The translations under genes were made by a program, and so were the position numbers. Below, piece by piece: positions 1 through 5,350 of a DNA stretch of 7,138 bases. The stretch spans positions 1 through 7,138 of the forward strand of contig JAKAGX010000030.1 in assembly GCA_021825465.1 (NCBI GenBank). The letters are read 5' to 3'. Below the pieces are notes generated by a model. That model saw only the letters and a program-made list of their open reading frames with translations. It did no database searches and was not told the DNA's origin. This DNA comes from a bacterium (GTDB lineage Bacteria > Patescibacteriota > Minisyncoccia > UBA6257 > GWB1-50-10). Numbering within the stretch: position 1 is the first letter of the stretch; each line of letters begins with the position of its first letter.

Positions 1-443
1 GAGCGGTCGTTGCGACCTCGACGGATTTCGTCAGCGTCCTCTTTTCTACCGAAAGCTTTCTGGTCGGCATGGCGCACCCGTCGGATGCCATGATATCCGT
101 CAACTTCGATCTTTCCCGAGGAAAGAGCGTTGCCTTGAGCGATCTTTTTATTCCCGGAGCCGATTATTTGAATGTCATTGCTGATTACGCTGCGAACGAT
201 ATCGCGGATCAGATCAAAAACGGCACGTACTTTTCAACGTCGGAATATATCGCCCAAAGCGGGGGATTGGCGGCGGACCCTGCAAATTTCGAAGTATTTA
301 ACATAACGCCGCATGCGCTCATCCTGCATTTTCAAGAGTACCAAGTGGGCCCGTATGCTTCGGGACCGGCAACAACGACGATTCCGTGGGACGCTCTTTC
401 TTCCATCGTGAGTCCCGTGAGCCCTCTCCTTCACCTCTTTTAA
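1..443 (+). CDS. DUF3298/RsiV-like exported domain protein, 5' end missing
   Basis: The frame is open from the left edge (first full codon at 3) and ends with TAA at 441-443, giving the last 146 residues. An internal ATG at 69 is not a convincing start, because the family pattern already runs upstream of it: a strand reading DFVSVLFS, then a GMAHP turn, then VNFDLSRGKSVALSDLF. The C-terminal block FQEYQVGPYASG followed by TTTIPWDAL is the typical end of the DUF3298 domain, found in RsiV and PdaC-type extracytoplasmic proteins. In these proteins the domain sits outside the membrane, in RsiV as a lysozyme-binding region; whether that applies here cannot be judged. The N-terminus, where a signal peptide or anchor would be, lies outside the window. 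The next gene on the same strand starts 56 nt later and may be cotranscribed. The family call is from the motif pattern; the function is unknown. Confidence 0.75.
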   Translation, partial: AVVATSTDFVSVLFSTESFLVGMAHPSDAMISVNFDLSRGKSVALSDLFIPGADYLNVIADYAANDIADQIKNGTYFSTSEYIAQSGGLAADPANFEVFNITPHALILHFQEYQVGPYASGPATTTIPWDALSSIVSPVSPLLHLF

Positions 444-490
444 AAAAGCGGGGATTCGAGTACCATGAACCCCAGCTCAAAAAAAACTGT

Positions 491-495
491 GGAGG
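491..495 (+). promoter_or_regulatory. Shine-Dalgarno GGAGG deciding the start at 500
   Basis: GGAGG, extended by TG, lies four bases before ATG 500. It selects this start over an ATG at 386 in the same frame. The longer version would overlap the upstream gene and add an uninformative Lys/Arg/Ser-rich leader. Confidence 0.75.
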
Positions 496-499
496 TGTC

Positions 500-979
500 A
501 TGTTCGAGAATCAAGTTCTCATTTCCCTTATTGTTCCTTGTTCTCTTTTGGGGGTCACGCTCGGGTGGGCCTTAAAGGGGATAGCGGACGAATATTCCAG
601 AAAAGTCGGCGAGGAAATACCCTCTCGACCGCTGCCATCGCTCGTCGCCGGTTCGATCTTTATCTTCGCTTTCATCCTCGTGATGTTCCCCGTTGGGAAC
701 TCGCTTTTGAATGAAAACCAAGAAAATGGGAGGTTGAACGATTTACGGAGCAACAGCGATTTTCTGGTGCCCGAAAGGGAGTATCAGATCGTTCGGGCGC
801 AAATGATCGCGGTGCCGGCGACGAACGACTCGCTTGTCGTAGCGGACGTCGAAGGGACGGCAAAAATGTTTTCTTTGAAGATCGCTGTCCCGCCGGAAAG
901 CTGGTTCGTGAAGAAGACCGACCGCACGTTCAAAATGGTGCGGTCGTCAATGGGGAATGTATTCGTCGGAAAACATTAG
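500..979 (+). CDS. Small two-helix membrane protein, function unknown
   Basis: This is a 159-residue protein of no family I recognise. The start at 500 is set by a strong GGAGG. Two hydrophobic helices are visible, at about residues 5-25 and 46-66, separated by a charged loop (about 27-45). A C-terminal soluble part of about 90 residues follows, first Asn/Glu-rich (70-82), then with alternating hydrophobic residues that suggest a small beta domain (about 90-158). Both termini are probably on the same side of the membrane. The stop TAG at 977-979 is followed within 10 nt by a terminator hairpin, so this is the last gene of its transcript. It lies 56 nt after the DUF3298-type gene, and the two may form a cell-envelope pair. 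It could equally be a membrane-bound stress or sensor accessory protein; nothing in the sequence decides this. Confidence 0.7.
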   Translation: MFENQVLISLIVPCSLLGVTLGWALKGIADEYSRKVGEEIPSRPLPSLVAGSIFIFAFILVMFPVGNSLLNENQENGRLNDLRSNSDFLVPEREYQIVRAQMIAVPATNDSLVVADVEGTAKMFSLKIAVPPESWFVKKTDRTFKMVRSSMGNVFVGKH

Positions 980-986
980 GGAACAA

Positions 987-1016
987 AAAGCCGTTCAATA
1001 TCACTTGAACGGCTTT
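987..1016. terminator. Bidirectional intrinsic terminator
   Basis: A perfect 12-bp stem has arms AAAGCCGTTCAA (987-998) and TTGAACGGCTTT (1005-1016) with a 6-nt loop. On the plus strand it is followed by GGTTTTTAT; on the minus strand the stem runs into a T5 tract (985-989). It sits between two convergent genes, 7 nt after the plus stop and 17 nt after the minus stop, and should terminate both. Confidence 0.9.
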
Positions 1017-1033
1017 GGTTTTTATGGGTGCGC

Positions 1034-1612
1034 TTATTGGAGCGCGTCGAGGATTTCCGCGGTCCTCCGGACGAGACCGATGCGGGGAAAAATTTTCGCC
1101 ATGGTCGACGCATGCTCCTCGGGCGATCTGGCGGCCGAAGCATCTTCGGCAAAGATTTGGTCGTAGCCGTACTCGTAGGCGAACCGCGCCGTCGATTCGA
1201 CGCCGATATTCGTCGAGATGCCGCAGAGAACGATGGTCGAAACGCCGCGCCGCCGGAGTTCAAGGTCGAGCTCGGTGCCGTAAAAGGCTCCCCACTGATG
1301 CTTCGTAATGACGAAGTCGCCGGCCTTCGGCCCCATTTCCGGAACGATCTCGGCCCAGTCGGCCCCGCGCGACGAAGGCGGCGCCATGGGCGCGTCGGCT
1401 GCCGGGTGAAGCGCGTCTTTGCCGTCGGGAGACGGCGTCACGTGAACGAGAAAAACCGGCATGCCGTTTTTCCGGAATGCGTCGGCCAAGAGGGCTGCAT
1501 TCTTGACGACGTCGCCCGCAGCATAAGGAGCCGTTTGCCCTCCGACGATCCCTTTTTGGAGATCGATCACGACGAGCGCCGTTTTCGATTTTTCGACGGA
1601 TAACGTGTTCAT
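1034..1612 (-). CDS. Isochorismatase-fold (cysteine hydrolase superfamily) protein with Gly at the nucleophile position
   Basis: This is a 192-residue cytoplasmic protein covering one complete isochorismatase domain, a normal length. The Asp of the triad is D17 in ALVVIDLQKG, and the Lys is K104 in FVITKHQWGAF. The cis-peptide loop is GIST (131-134). The usual Cys should fall about 33 residues after the Lys, but the motif reads STNIGVESTAR, placing Gly137 there. Cys130 lies seven residues earlier and is not in the catalytic position. Isochorismatases such as EntB and PhzD also have Gly here and cleave a vinyl ether without a Cys nucleophile, so amidase activity is unlikely and the substrate is open. 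The start at 1612 is chosen because the domain begins there; an in-frame ATG at 1750 would run antisense-like into the upstream gene. There is no Shine-Dalgarno, and the upstream stop is 4 nt away, so translation is probably coupled. It is the last gene of the operon. Confidence 0.88.
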   Translation of the reverse strand: MNTLSVEKSKTALVVIDLQKGIVGGQTAPYAAGDVVKNAALLADAFRKNGMPVFLVHVTPSPDGKDALHPAADAPMAPPSSRGADWAEIVPEMGPKAGDFVITKHQWGAFYGTELDLELRRRGVSTIVLCGISTNIGVESTARFAYEYGYDQIFAEDASAARSPEEHASTMAKIFPRIGLVRRTAEILDALQ

Positions 1613-1616
1613 AGGA

Positions 1617-2540
1617 TTATTTCTGCAGTTCGACTTTTGCCGTTTGTTCCATTTTCTCGAATATTTGATAAGCGCCGGGGTGCGCACGCTTGATCTCTTC
1701 CGCGACGCGCGGAACAAACTTGCCGTTTGCGAGATAGGGATAGAATTCATCCCAGTTCATGGTGGCAAGAACGGTATACCAGCCGTACGATCCGATATCG
1801 GCCGGATCCAATTTATCTTTTAAGAATGACTCCTCGGTCAATCCGAAATTGGAGTCGGGGTTCACCGGAATCGGTGCGTGGTTCAGTACATCTTCGTAAC
1901 CAGCCTTCAAGCTATCAAGATCTTTCTCGTCGAGGTCGTTCATGGCCTCATGAATCCGTTCATGGAAGAGAACCTCCTTGAATTTCCGCTCGTTATTGAG
2001 AAGTGTGTTATTTAATATAATCACATCTTTTGAAGAAAAGATTTTTGTGAGGCTGTCCACGGTTTCTCCTGAGAAGCCAAGCTTTTTCAGGCCGCCCTCG
2101 AAGTTCTCAAGGCGTTCGGGCGTATTGAGAAAATTCTTTTTAAGGAACCCGCCGGCTGCTCCCATTCCCTCTTTTGCGTTTGCTAAATCCATGGTCTGGT
2201 AGAAAATTTCCATGACCGTTGAGTCCGCAACATATTCATTGTGCCGCAGATATTTTTCGAGTTGTTCCTTTTGATCAATGGATTGCTCGATTTTTGTCGA
2301 GTCGGAAACCGCCGCTTTTTCCTGAGCTCTCGTTTCCGGAGCTCCAATAGCGAGCGCGGTGAGGATCCCCCAAAGGGCGAGCTTCCGAAGTTTACCGTTT
2401 TTTATAATCCCGTCTTTTTCCCTTTTAATCGTTTCTGTCGCGTTGCTTTCTGCCGCTTCGATGTACGCGCCAAGCTCGCCGGACGCGATTTCCTTCGATT
2501 CTCCTCGATTTTCATGGAAAGATGTCATTTCAAAATTCAT
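1617..2540 (-). CDS. Membrane-anchored protein with HExxH motif, putative zinc metallopeptidase
   Basis: This 307-residue protein belongs to no named family I can assign. A polar N-terminus of about 50 residues precedes Lys/Arg and one hydrophobic stretch (about 52-68, LALWGILTALAIGAP) ending in TRAQE, which could be an uncleaved anchor or a signal peptide. The rest is largely helical and charged and would lie outside the membrane. HERIH at 193-197, in the context EVLFHERIHEAM, fits the zinc-binding HExxH of gluzincin peptidases: H193 and H197 ligands, E194 catalytic. A possible third ligand is E265 in NWDEFYPYLANG, about 68 residues on; this is inferred from spacing only. The C-terminal segment (272-300) is conserved-looking, with VPRVAEEIKRAHP. 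The start ATG at 2540 overlaps the upstream stop as ATGA. An ATG four codons later (2528) is possible. Peptidase activity is a motif-based guess. Confidence 0.65.
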   Translation of the reverse strand: MNFEMTSFHENRGESKEIASGELGAYIEAAESNATETIKREKDGIIKNGKLRKLALWGILTALAIGAPETRAQEKAAVSDSTKIEQSIDQKEQLEKYLRHNEYVADSTVMEIFYQTMDLANAKEGMGAAGGFLKKNFLNTPERLENFEGGLKKLGFSGETVDSLTKIFSSKDVIILNNTLLNNERKFKEVLFHERIHEAMNDLDEKDLDSLKAGYEDVLNHAPIPVNPDSNFGLTEESFLKDKLDPADIGSYGWYTVLATMNWDEFYPYLANGKFVPRVAEEIKRAHPGAYQIFEKMEQTAKVELQK

Positions 2541-2785
2541 CGTTTCAATAATATCTCATCGAGCTCTTCCTTGACCAGTTTTTGAAACGCTTTCGGGTCG
2601 TCGCTCGCGAGGCGTTTCTTCAACTTGAAGCTTTCGGTGTAATTTTCAAGGGCGTACGACGAAAAATTCAACTCCTCGAAGAACACGAGTTTTTGTTCGC
2701 TGGTCAAGTGGGGGAGTATGAATTCTATCCACACGCTTTTATCCGTGTAAGGAAGCCGGGAGCTTGCAATAAGTTCTTCGAGCAT
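2537..2785 (-). CDS. 82-aa helical protein, function unknown
   Basis: I do not recognise this small soluble protein. It has no membrane segment, no cysteines, and a strongly charged, probably all-helical sequence: an N-terminal helix (LEELIASS), a hydrophobic patch near WIEFILPHLTSEQK, and a C-terminal helix (KAFQKLVKEELDEILLKR). The start at 2785 is preferred to the in-frame ATG at 2797 because GGGAGGAA lies right before 2785 and itself covers the first ATG. Its stop TGA overlaps the start of the next gene (ATGA), so it leads a three-gene operon with the HExxH protein and the isochorismatase-fold hydrolase. Size and coupling suggest a partner, chaperone or regulator of the HExxH protein, but nothing proves this. 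Confidence 0.65.
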   Translation of the reverse strand: MLEELIASSRLPYTDKSVWIEFILPHLTSEQKLVFFEELNFSSYALENYTESFKLKKRLASDDPKAFQKLVKEELDEILLKR

Positions 2786-2787
2786 GG

Positions 2788-2795
2788 TTCCTCCC
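2788..2795 (-). promoter_or_regulatory. Shine-Dalgarno GGGAGGAA deciding the start at 2785
   Basis: The core GGAGG (2790-2794 on this strand) is four bases before ATG 2785. It lies inside what would be the coding sequence if ATG 2797 were used, so 2797 is rejected as a start. Confidence 0.75.
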
Positions 2796-2814
2796 ATTGT
2801 ATATCGCTATGAGG

Positions 2815-2820
2815 TATAAT
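2815..2820 (+). promoter_or_regulatory. Candidate -10 box TATAAT for the SPW-like gene
   Basis: A perfect TATAAT lies in the 86-bp gap between divergent genes. It predicts a start near 2827 and a 5' leader of about 45 nt for the small gene at 2872. At 17-bp spacing the -35 region (2792-2797) reads TCCCAT, which is poor. The complementary strand here reads ATTATACC and could supply a -10 for the minus operon, with similarly weak support. Confidence 0.35.
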
Positions 2821-2850
2821 AAAAGAAAGGCCGATTCTGGGGCCTACGCA

Positions 2851-2856
2851 AGGAGG
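2851..2856 (+). promoter_or_regulatory. Strong but distant Shine-Dalgarno AGGAGG
   Basis: AGGAGG is the best anti-16S match upstream of the small gene, yet it ends 15 nt before ATG 2872, about twice the usual distance. No ATG, GTG or TTG occurs in frame at normal spacing. The A-rich stretch between (CAAATAAAAATA) is unstructured. Confidence 0.5.
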
Positions 2857-2871
2857 CTCTCAAATAAAAAT

Positions 2872-3021
2872 ATGTGGAAACAGTGGGTTAACTTCATTGT
2901 CGGCGTGGTCATCGTGATCATGGCCCTCACGTCTTCCATGTCCGAAACCTATTATCTGATAGGCGGTATCATTGTTGCAGTGCTCTCGATTTGGGCCGCC
3001 CTCGGGAAGAAGGGTGCGTAA
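2872..3021 (+). CDS. 49-aa SPW-repeat-like membrane protein
   Basis: This is a very small protein made almost wholly of two hydrophobic helices (about residues 5-20 and 26-43) joined by a short loop SSMSET, ending in GKKGA. The pattern WVNFIVGVVIVIMAL, loop, YYLIGGIIVAVLSIWAAL resembles one SPW-repeat unit: a Trp and an Asn before the first helix, and a Gly-rich start to the second. The usual Ser-Pro-Trp triplet is not clear, so the family call is tentative. SPW proteins are membrane proteins of unknown function. The longer frame to ATG 2797 would begin upstream of the TATAAT box with a basic leader, so ATG 2872 is preferred despite its 15-nt distance from AGGAGG. A terminator 16 nt after the stop makes it a single-gene transcript. 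Confidence 0.65.
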   Translation: MWKQWVNFIVGVVIVIMALTSSMSETYYLIGGIIVAVLSIWAALGKKGA

Positions 3022-3037
3022 TTCGGCACGCGAAGGA

Positions 3038-3069
3038 AAATCCCGCCGGTTCATGGACCGGCGGGATTT
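3038..3069 (+). terminator. Intrinsic terminator after the SPW-like gene
   Basis: A perfect 13-bp GC-rich stem has arms AAATCCCGCCGGT (3038-3050) and ACCGGCGGGATTT (3057-3069) and a 6-nt loop TCATGG. It is followed by a T-rich tract (GTCTTTGGCTTTTCTTTTT). It separates the small gene from the disulfide operon, which must therefore have its own promoter in 3070-3109 or depend on read-through. Confidence 0.88.
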
Positions 3070-3096
3070 GTCTTTGGCTTTTCTTTTTCCCTCGAC

Positions 3097-3101
3097 GAAG
3101 G
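3097..3101 (+). promoter_or_regulatory. Shine-Dalgarno GAAGG for the DsbA-like gene
   Basis: GAAGG is 8 nt before ATG 3110. It favours this start over the second in-frame ATG at 3116, which would be 14 nt away. Confidence 0.6.
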
Positions 3102-3109
3102 TATGATAA

Positions 3110-3784
3110 ATGAACATGAGATCAAAAAGCGTATTGACCTGGGGGATCGTCATCGTAGCGGTCGTCGGCATCGTATACGGGCTTATCGAACTTGCAAAGA
3201 CCTCGCCGACGAATCAAGGAGGCGCCCAAGCGGGGACCGGCCTTATTCCGCCGATAGCGTCGTCGGATTGGACGGAAGGGGATCCGAACGCAACGACCAC
3301 GCTCATCGAGTACGGCGACTTCGAGTGCCCGGTGTGCGCAGTTTACGCGCCGGTCCTTGATCAATTGATGAAAGATTTCAACGGAAAGATATATTTTGCA
3401 TACCGCTATTTCCCGCTTGAAACGATCCATCCGAATGCGGCGCTGTCCGCCGCCGCCGCGGAAGCGGCCGGAGCGCAAGGCAAGTTCTGGCAGATGCATG
3501 ACCTGCTCTTCCAAGATCAAAATACGTGGTCCGGCGAAAGCCCCGCGGATGCGGAGAAGACGTTCGAAACATACGCTTCGCAATTGGGGTTGAACACGGG
3601 CCAATTCAGCGCGGATATGAATTCGGCGACGACAACCTCGAAAATCCAAGGGGATTACGAAAACGATTTGAAGATGGGGTTGACGTATACGCCGACGTTC
3701 ATTCTGAACGGAAAAATCATACAAAATCCGACGAGCTATGACGCTTTCAAACAAATCATCCAACAGTCCCTCGGCGGCCAATAA
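3110..3784 (+). CDS. Membrane-anchored DsbA/BdbD-like thiol-disulfide oxidoreductase
   Basis: This 224-residue protein should introduce disulfide bonds into exported proteins on the outer face of the membrane. A basic start (MNMRSKS) and one helix (about residues 9-27) form an uncleaved anchor or signal. A Gly/Ala/Thr-rich linker follows to about 50, then a thioredoxin fold with inserted helical domain. The active site is CPVC (C73, C76) in YGDFECPVCAVY. YRYFPL (99-103) is typical of the DSBA/thioredoxin_4 family, and the cis-Pro loop is YTPTF (T194-P195). Length and order match BdbD/DsbA-like proteins. Two Cys are present, both in the active site. The start at 3110 follows GAAGG at good spacing. 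The 3' end overlaps the VKOR gene by 47 nt, pairing it with the enzyme expected to reoxidise it. Confidence 0.93.
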   Translation: MNMRSKSVLTWGIVIVAVVGIVYGLIELAKTSPTNQGGAQAGTGLIPPIASSDWTEGDPNATTTLIEYGDFECPVCAVYAPVLDQLMKDFNGKIYFAYRYFPLETIHPNAALSAAAAEAAGAQGKFWQMHDLLFQDQNTWSGESPADAEKTFETYASQLGLNTGQFSADMNSATTTSKIQGDYENDLKMGLTYTPTFILNGKIIQNPTSYDAFKQIIQQSLGGQ

Positions 3785-4232
3785 GATCGTCGTCGCGATC
3801 CTCATTTGTGCGGCGTTGGGATTCATCGACGCTTCCTATCTTACGGTCAGCCATTACTTTGCAATCCCGCTCCCGTGTTCCATCGTGAACGGCTGCGAGA
3901 AAGTGACGACAAGCGTTTACTCGACCGTTTTCGGCGTTCCGCTCGCCCTTTTCGGGGCGGCGTACTATTTGGCGATGGTCCTCCTTTCGGTTTTTTCGCT
4001 CGATCGAAAAAACGAACGAGCGATGAAGGTCGTCGCCGTCTTGTCGACTGCCGGCTTCCTTGTTTCCCTCGGTTTGGTTTCCATCCAACTTTTCGTCCTT
4101 GACTCGATTTGCCTTTACTGCATGACCTCGGCTGCGATAACGACGATTATTTTCCTTTTAAGCATCCGCTTTTTCCGCTCTTTCCCGAACGAAAGAAAGG
4201 AGAACGAGGGAGATAAAGCTCAAGAATATTGA
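3738..4232 (+). CDS. VKOR-family quinone-dependent disulfide reductase/oxidant
   Basis: This 164-residue integral membrane protein of the vitamin K epoxide reductase family takes electrons from DsbA-like proteins and passes them to quinone, the role DsbB has in E. coli. Four helices are visible (about 17-37, 66-88, 97-117, 119-146). The loop cysteines are C47 and C53 (PLPCSIVNGCEKV), with the conserved Ser probably S59 and the family signature VFGVPLALFG (64-73). The quinone-proximal CLYC is C125/C128. This spacing agrees with bacterial VKORs. The start ATG 3738 lies 47 nt inside the dsbA-like gene; a later in-frame TTG would cut the first helix, so the overlap is real and translation is probably coupled. 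The C-terminal 24 residues are very charged and are encoded on DNA that also encodes the end of the MFS transporter on the other strand. Confidence 0.93.
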   Translation: MTLSNKSSNSPSAANKIVVAILICAALGFIDASYLTVSHYFAIPLPCSIVNGCEKVTTSVYSTVFGVPLALFGAAYYLAMVLLSVFSLDRKNERAMKVVAVLSTAGFLVSLGLVSIQLFVLDSICLYCMTSAAITTIIFLLSIRFFRSFPNERKENEGDKAQEY

Positions 4233-5324
4233 AAGGACGAACGGTACTCTCGGATCAACCGCTTGCCATAAAAACCCGGCCATGAGCGAAGCAGGGAGTC
4301 CCACAAGGCCCACGAGCATGCCGAAGGTCCCCAAAGAGCTTGCTCGAACGCCCTGCGGCGAAAGATCCGCGACGAGGGTCTTGATGTTTCCTCGGTACGC
4401 TCCGTAAAAAAGCCCGTAGCAAAAGAAAGCGGCGAGAAATCCGATGAGGGAATGCGAAGCAGCGAAGAGAAGATTGGTGATGATGAAGAAGAGATAAGAG
4501 ATCATGATCACCGAACGGCGGTTCCTGCGGTCGGCGAGTTTGCCGAACGGCACGGCGGAGGCCGCCGCCGTAACGAGGAATGCAGCATAGAGAAAGGTCA
4601 CCGTTTCGACGGGAAAGCCGCTCGTCTTCGTGACAAGGATGTAAAAGGAATCGGAAAACGTGCCGAGCGTGAAGATGAGCGAGGCGAGGATCAAGAGCTT
4701 TAAATCGCGGTTCACCGAACGAAGGGAAAGCGAAAAAGGGCGCTGCTCATCCGCGCCGTGCGAATCCTTGATGAGAAAGAGAATGAGGAGGGAGCCAATA
4801 AGCGAAGGCACGGCGGCCAAAAGAAAAAGCTGCCGATAGGTGAAGTAGCCGATGAGGATCGCCGATGCCATGAGGCCGAGAAGCGCACCGACCCGGTCGG
4901 CTGCCCGAAGCATGCCGAAAGCAGTGGCGCGGGAGTCGTGTTTTTTGATATCCGCCACGGCTGCATCGCGCGGCGCATCCCTCATCTTGCCGCCGCGGTC
5001 CAAAATCTTTCCCGGTATGAGCTGCCATGTTGCTTGGGACATGAAGTAAATGACTCGGCCGAGCGATGCGGCGAGATAGCCGGCCCAAATGAAAACCTTC
5101 CGTTTTTTGATCCGGTCGGAAACCATCCCCGATAAAGCTTGGGAAATCGAGGCCAAGGCGTCACCCAAGCCGTCGACGAGACCCAAAAAGGTGGTCGAAG
5201 CGCCGAGAACGCTCGTCAAAAATATCGGCCAAATGACGGTAATGAGGTAATGGCCGATGTCGTTCAAGAACGATGCTGCCGCAAAAACCCAGATCGTCCT
5301 TCGGTTCCGGTTTTCAGTTTCCAT
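4158..5324 (-). CDS. MFS transporter, 12 helices, substrate unknown
   Basis: This 388-residue major facilitator permease has about twelve hydrophobic segments along its whole length. Motif A appears in both halves: GMVSDRIKKRK (66-76) between helices 2 and 3, and GKLADRRNRRS (261-271) between helices 8 and 9. DRGGKMRDAPRDA (109-121) after helix 4 matches a block typical of a broad MFS subgroup (DRxGKGxRxAPRDA). The central loop (about 187-208) is short. The substrate cannot be told; efflux of small molecules is common in this group. The start ATG 5324 has no Shine-Dalgarno, and a -10-like box lies only about 10 nt upstream, so a nearly leaderless mRNA is likely. It is divergent from the PAP2-LssY gene across 26 bp and convergent with the VKOR gene, overlapping it by 75 bp. 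The last helix is encoded inside that overlap. Confidence 0.9.
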   Translation of the reverse strand: METENRNRRTIWVFAAASFLNDIGHYLITVIWPIFLTSVLGASTTFLGLVDGLGDALASISQALSGMVSDRIKKRKVFIWAGYLAASLGRVIYFMSQATWQLIPGKILDRGGKMRDAPRDAAVADIKKHDSRATAFGMLRAADRVGALLGLMASAILIGYFTYRQLFLLAAVPSLIGSLLILFLIKDSHGADEQRPFSLSLRSVNRDLKLLILASLIFTLGTFSDSFYILVTKTSGFPVETVTFLYAAFLVTAAASAVPFGKLADRRNRRSVIMISYLFFIITNLLFAASHSLIGFLAAFFCYGLFYGAYRGNIKTLVADLSPQGVRASSLGTFGMLVGLVGLPASLMAGFLWQAVDPRVPFVLSIFLSFISLVLLSFVRERAEKADA

Positions 5325-5339
5325 GCGTTCTTTTATAAT
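5311..5339 (+). promoter_or_regulatory. Promoter of the PAP2-LssY gene, predicted leaderless mRNA
   Basis: A perfect -10 TATAAT (5334-5339) and a -35-like TTTTCA (5311-5316) are separated by exactly 17 bp. The expected transcription start is near 5346, only about 5 nt before ATG 5351, and no Shine-Dalgarno precedes that ATG. The -35 lies inside the first codons of the divergent MFS gene. Confidence 0.6.
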
Positions 5340-5349
5340 ATCAGAACGC
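5325..5349. promoter_or_regulatory. Palindromic operator-like dyad filling the divergent gap
   Basis: Perfect 7-bp half-sites GCGTTCT (5325-5331) and AGAACGC (5343-5349) are separated by 11 bp, with an inner symmetric TATAATA (5334-5340). The dyad abuts the MFS start codon and ends 1 nt before the PAP2-LssY start codon, so it contains both -10 boxes and both predicted transcription starts. A dimeric regulator here would block both genes; alternatively the symmetry just reflects two mirror-image promoters. Confidence 0.5.
5335..5340 (-). promoter_or_regulatory. Candidate -10 box TATTAT for the MFS gene
   Basis: On the minus strand TATTAT (5340 to 5335) predicts a start near 5328, about 4 nt before ATG 5324, where no Shine-Dalgarno exists. 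The box overlaps the plus-strand TATAAT almost completely. The -35 region at 17 bp is poor (TATCCT). Confidence 0.45.
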
Positions 5350-5350
5350 C

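Noticed and set aside
450..475. GGGG(A)TTC/GAACCCC hairpin after the DUF3298-type gene
   Set aside because: The stem is short and bulged, and an A-rich rather than T-rich tract follows, so it is not a convincing plus-strand terminator.
386..499. Extended N-terminus of the two-helix membrane protein
   Set aside because: It would overlap the upstream gene and encode a polar leader across the intergenic gap; a strong GGAGG sets the start at 500.
1028..1603. Plus-strand 191-codon frame opposite the isochorismatase-fold gene
   Set aside because: It is an Arg-rich antisense shadow of a gene with clear catalytic motifs, and no ribosome site was seen.
1613..1750. Extended N-terminus of the isochorismatase-fold protein
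   Set aside because: The 46 extra residues are basic, lie within the coding sequence of the HExxH gene, and precede a domain that is already complete from 1612.
3102..3107. TATGAT as a -10 box for the DsbA-like gene
   Set aside because: The start would fall after ATG 3110, and the -35 region at 17 bp is poor. GAAGG at 3097-3101 supports a leadered mRNA instead.
3122..3826. Minus-strand 234-codon frame opposite the DsbA-like gene
   Set aside because: It is an antisense shadow; the plus strand encodes CPVC and the cis-Pro loop of a thioredoxin fold.
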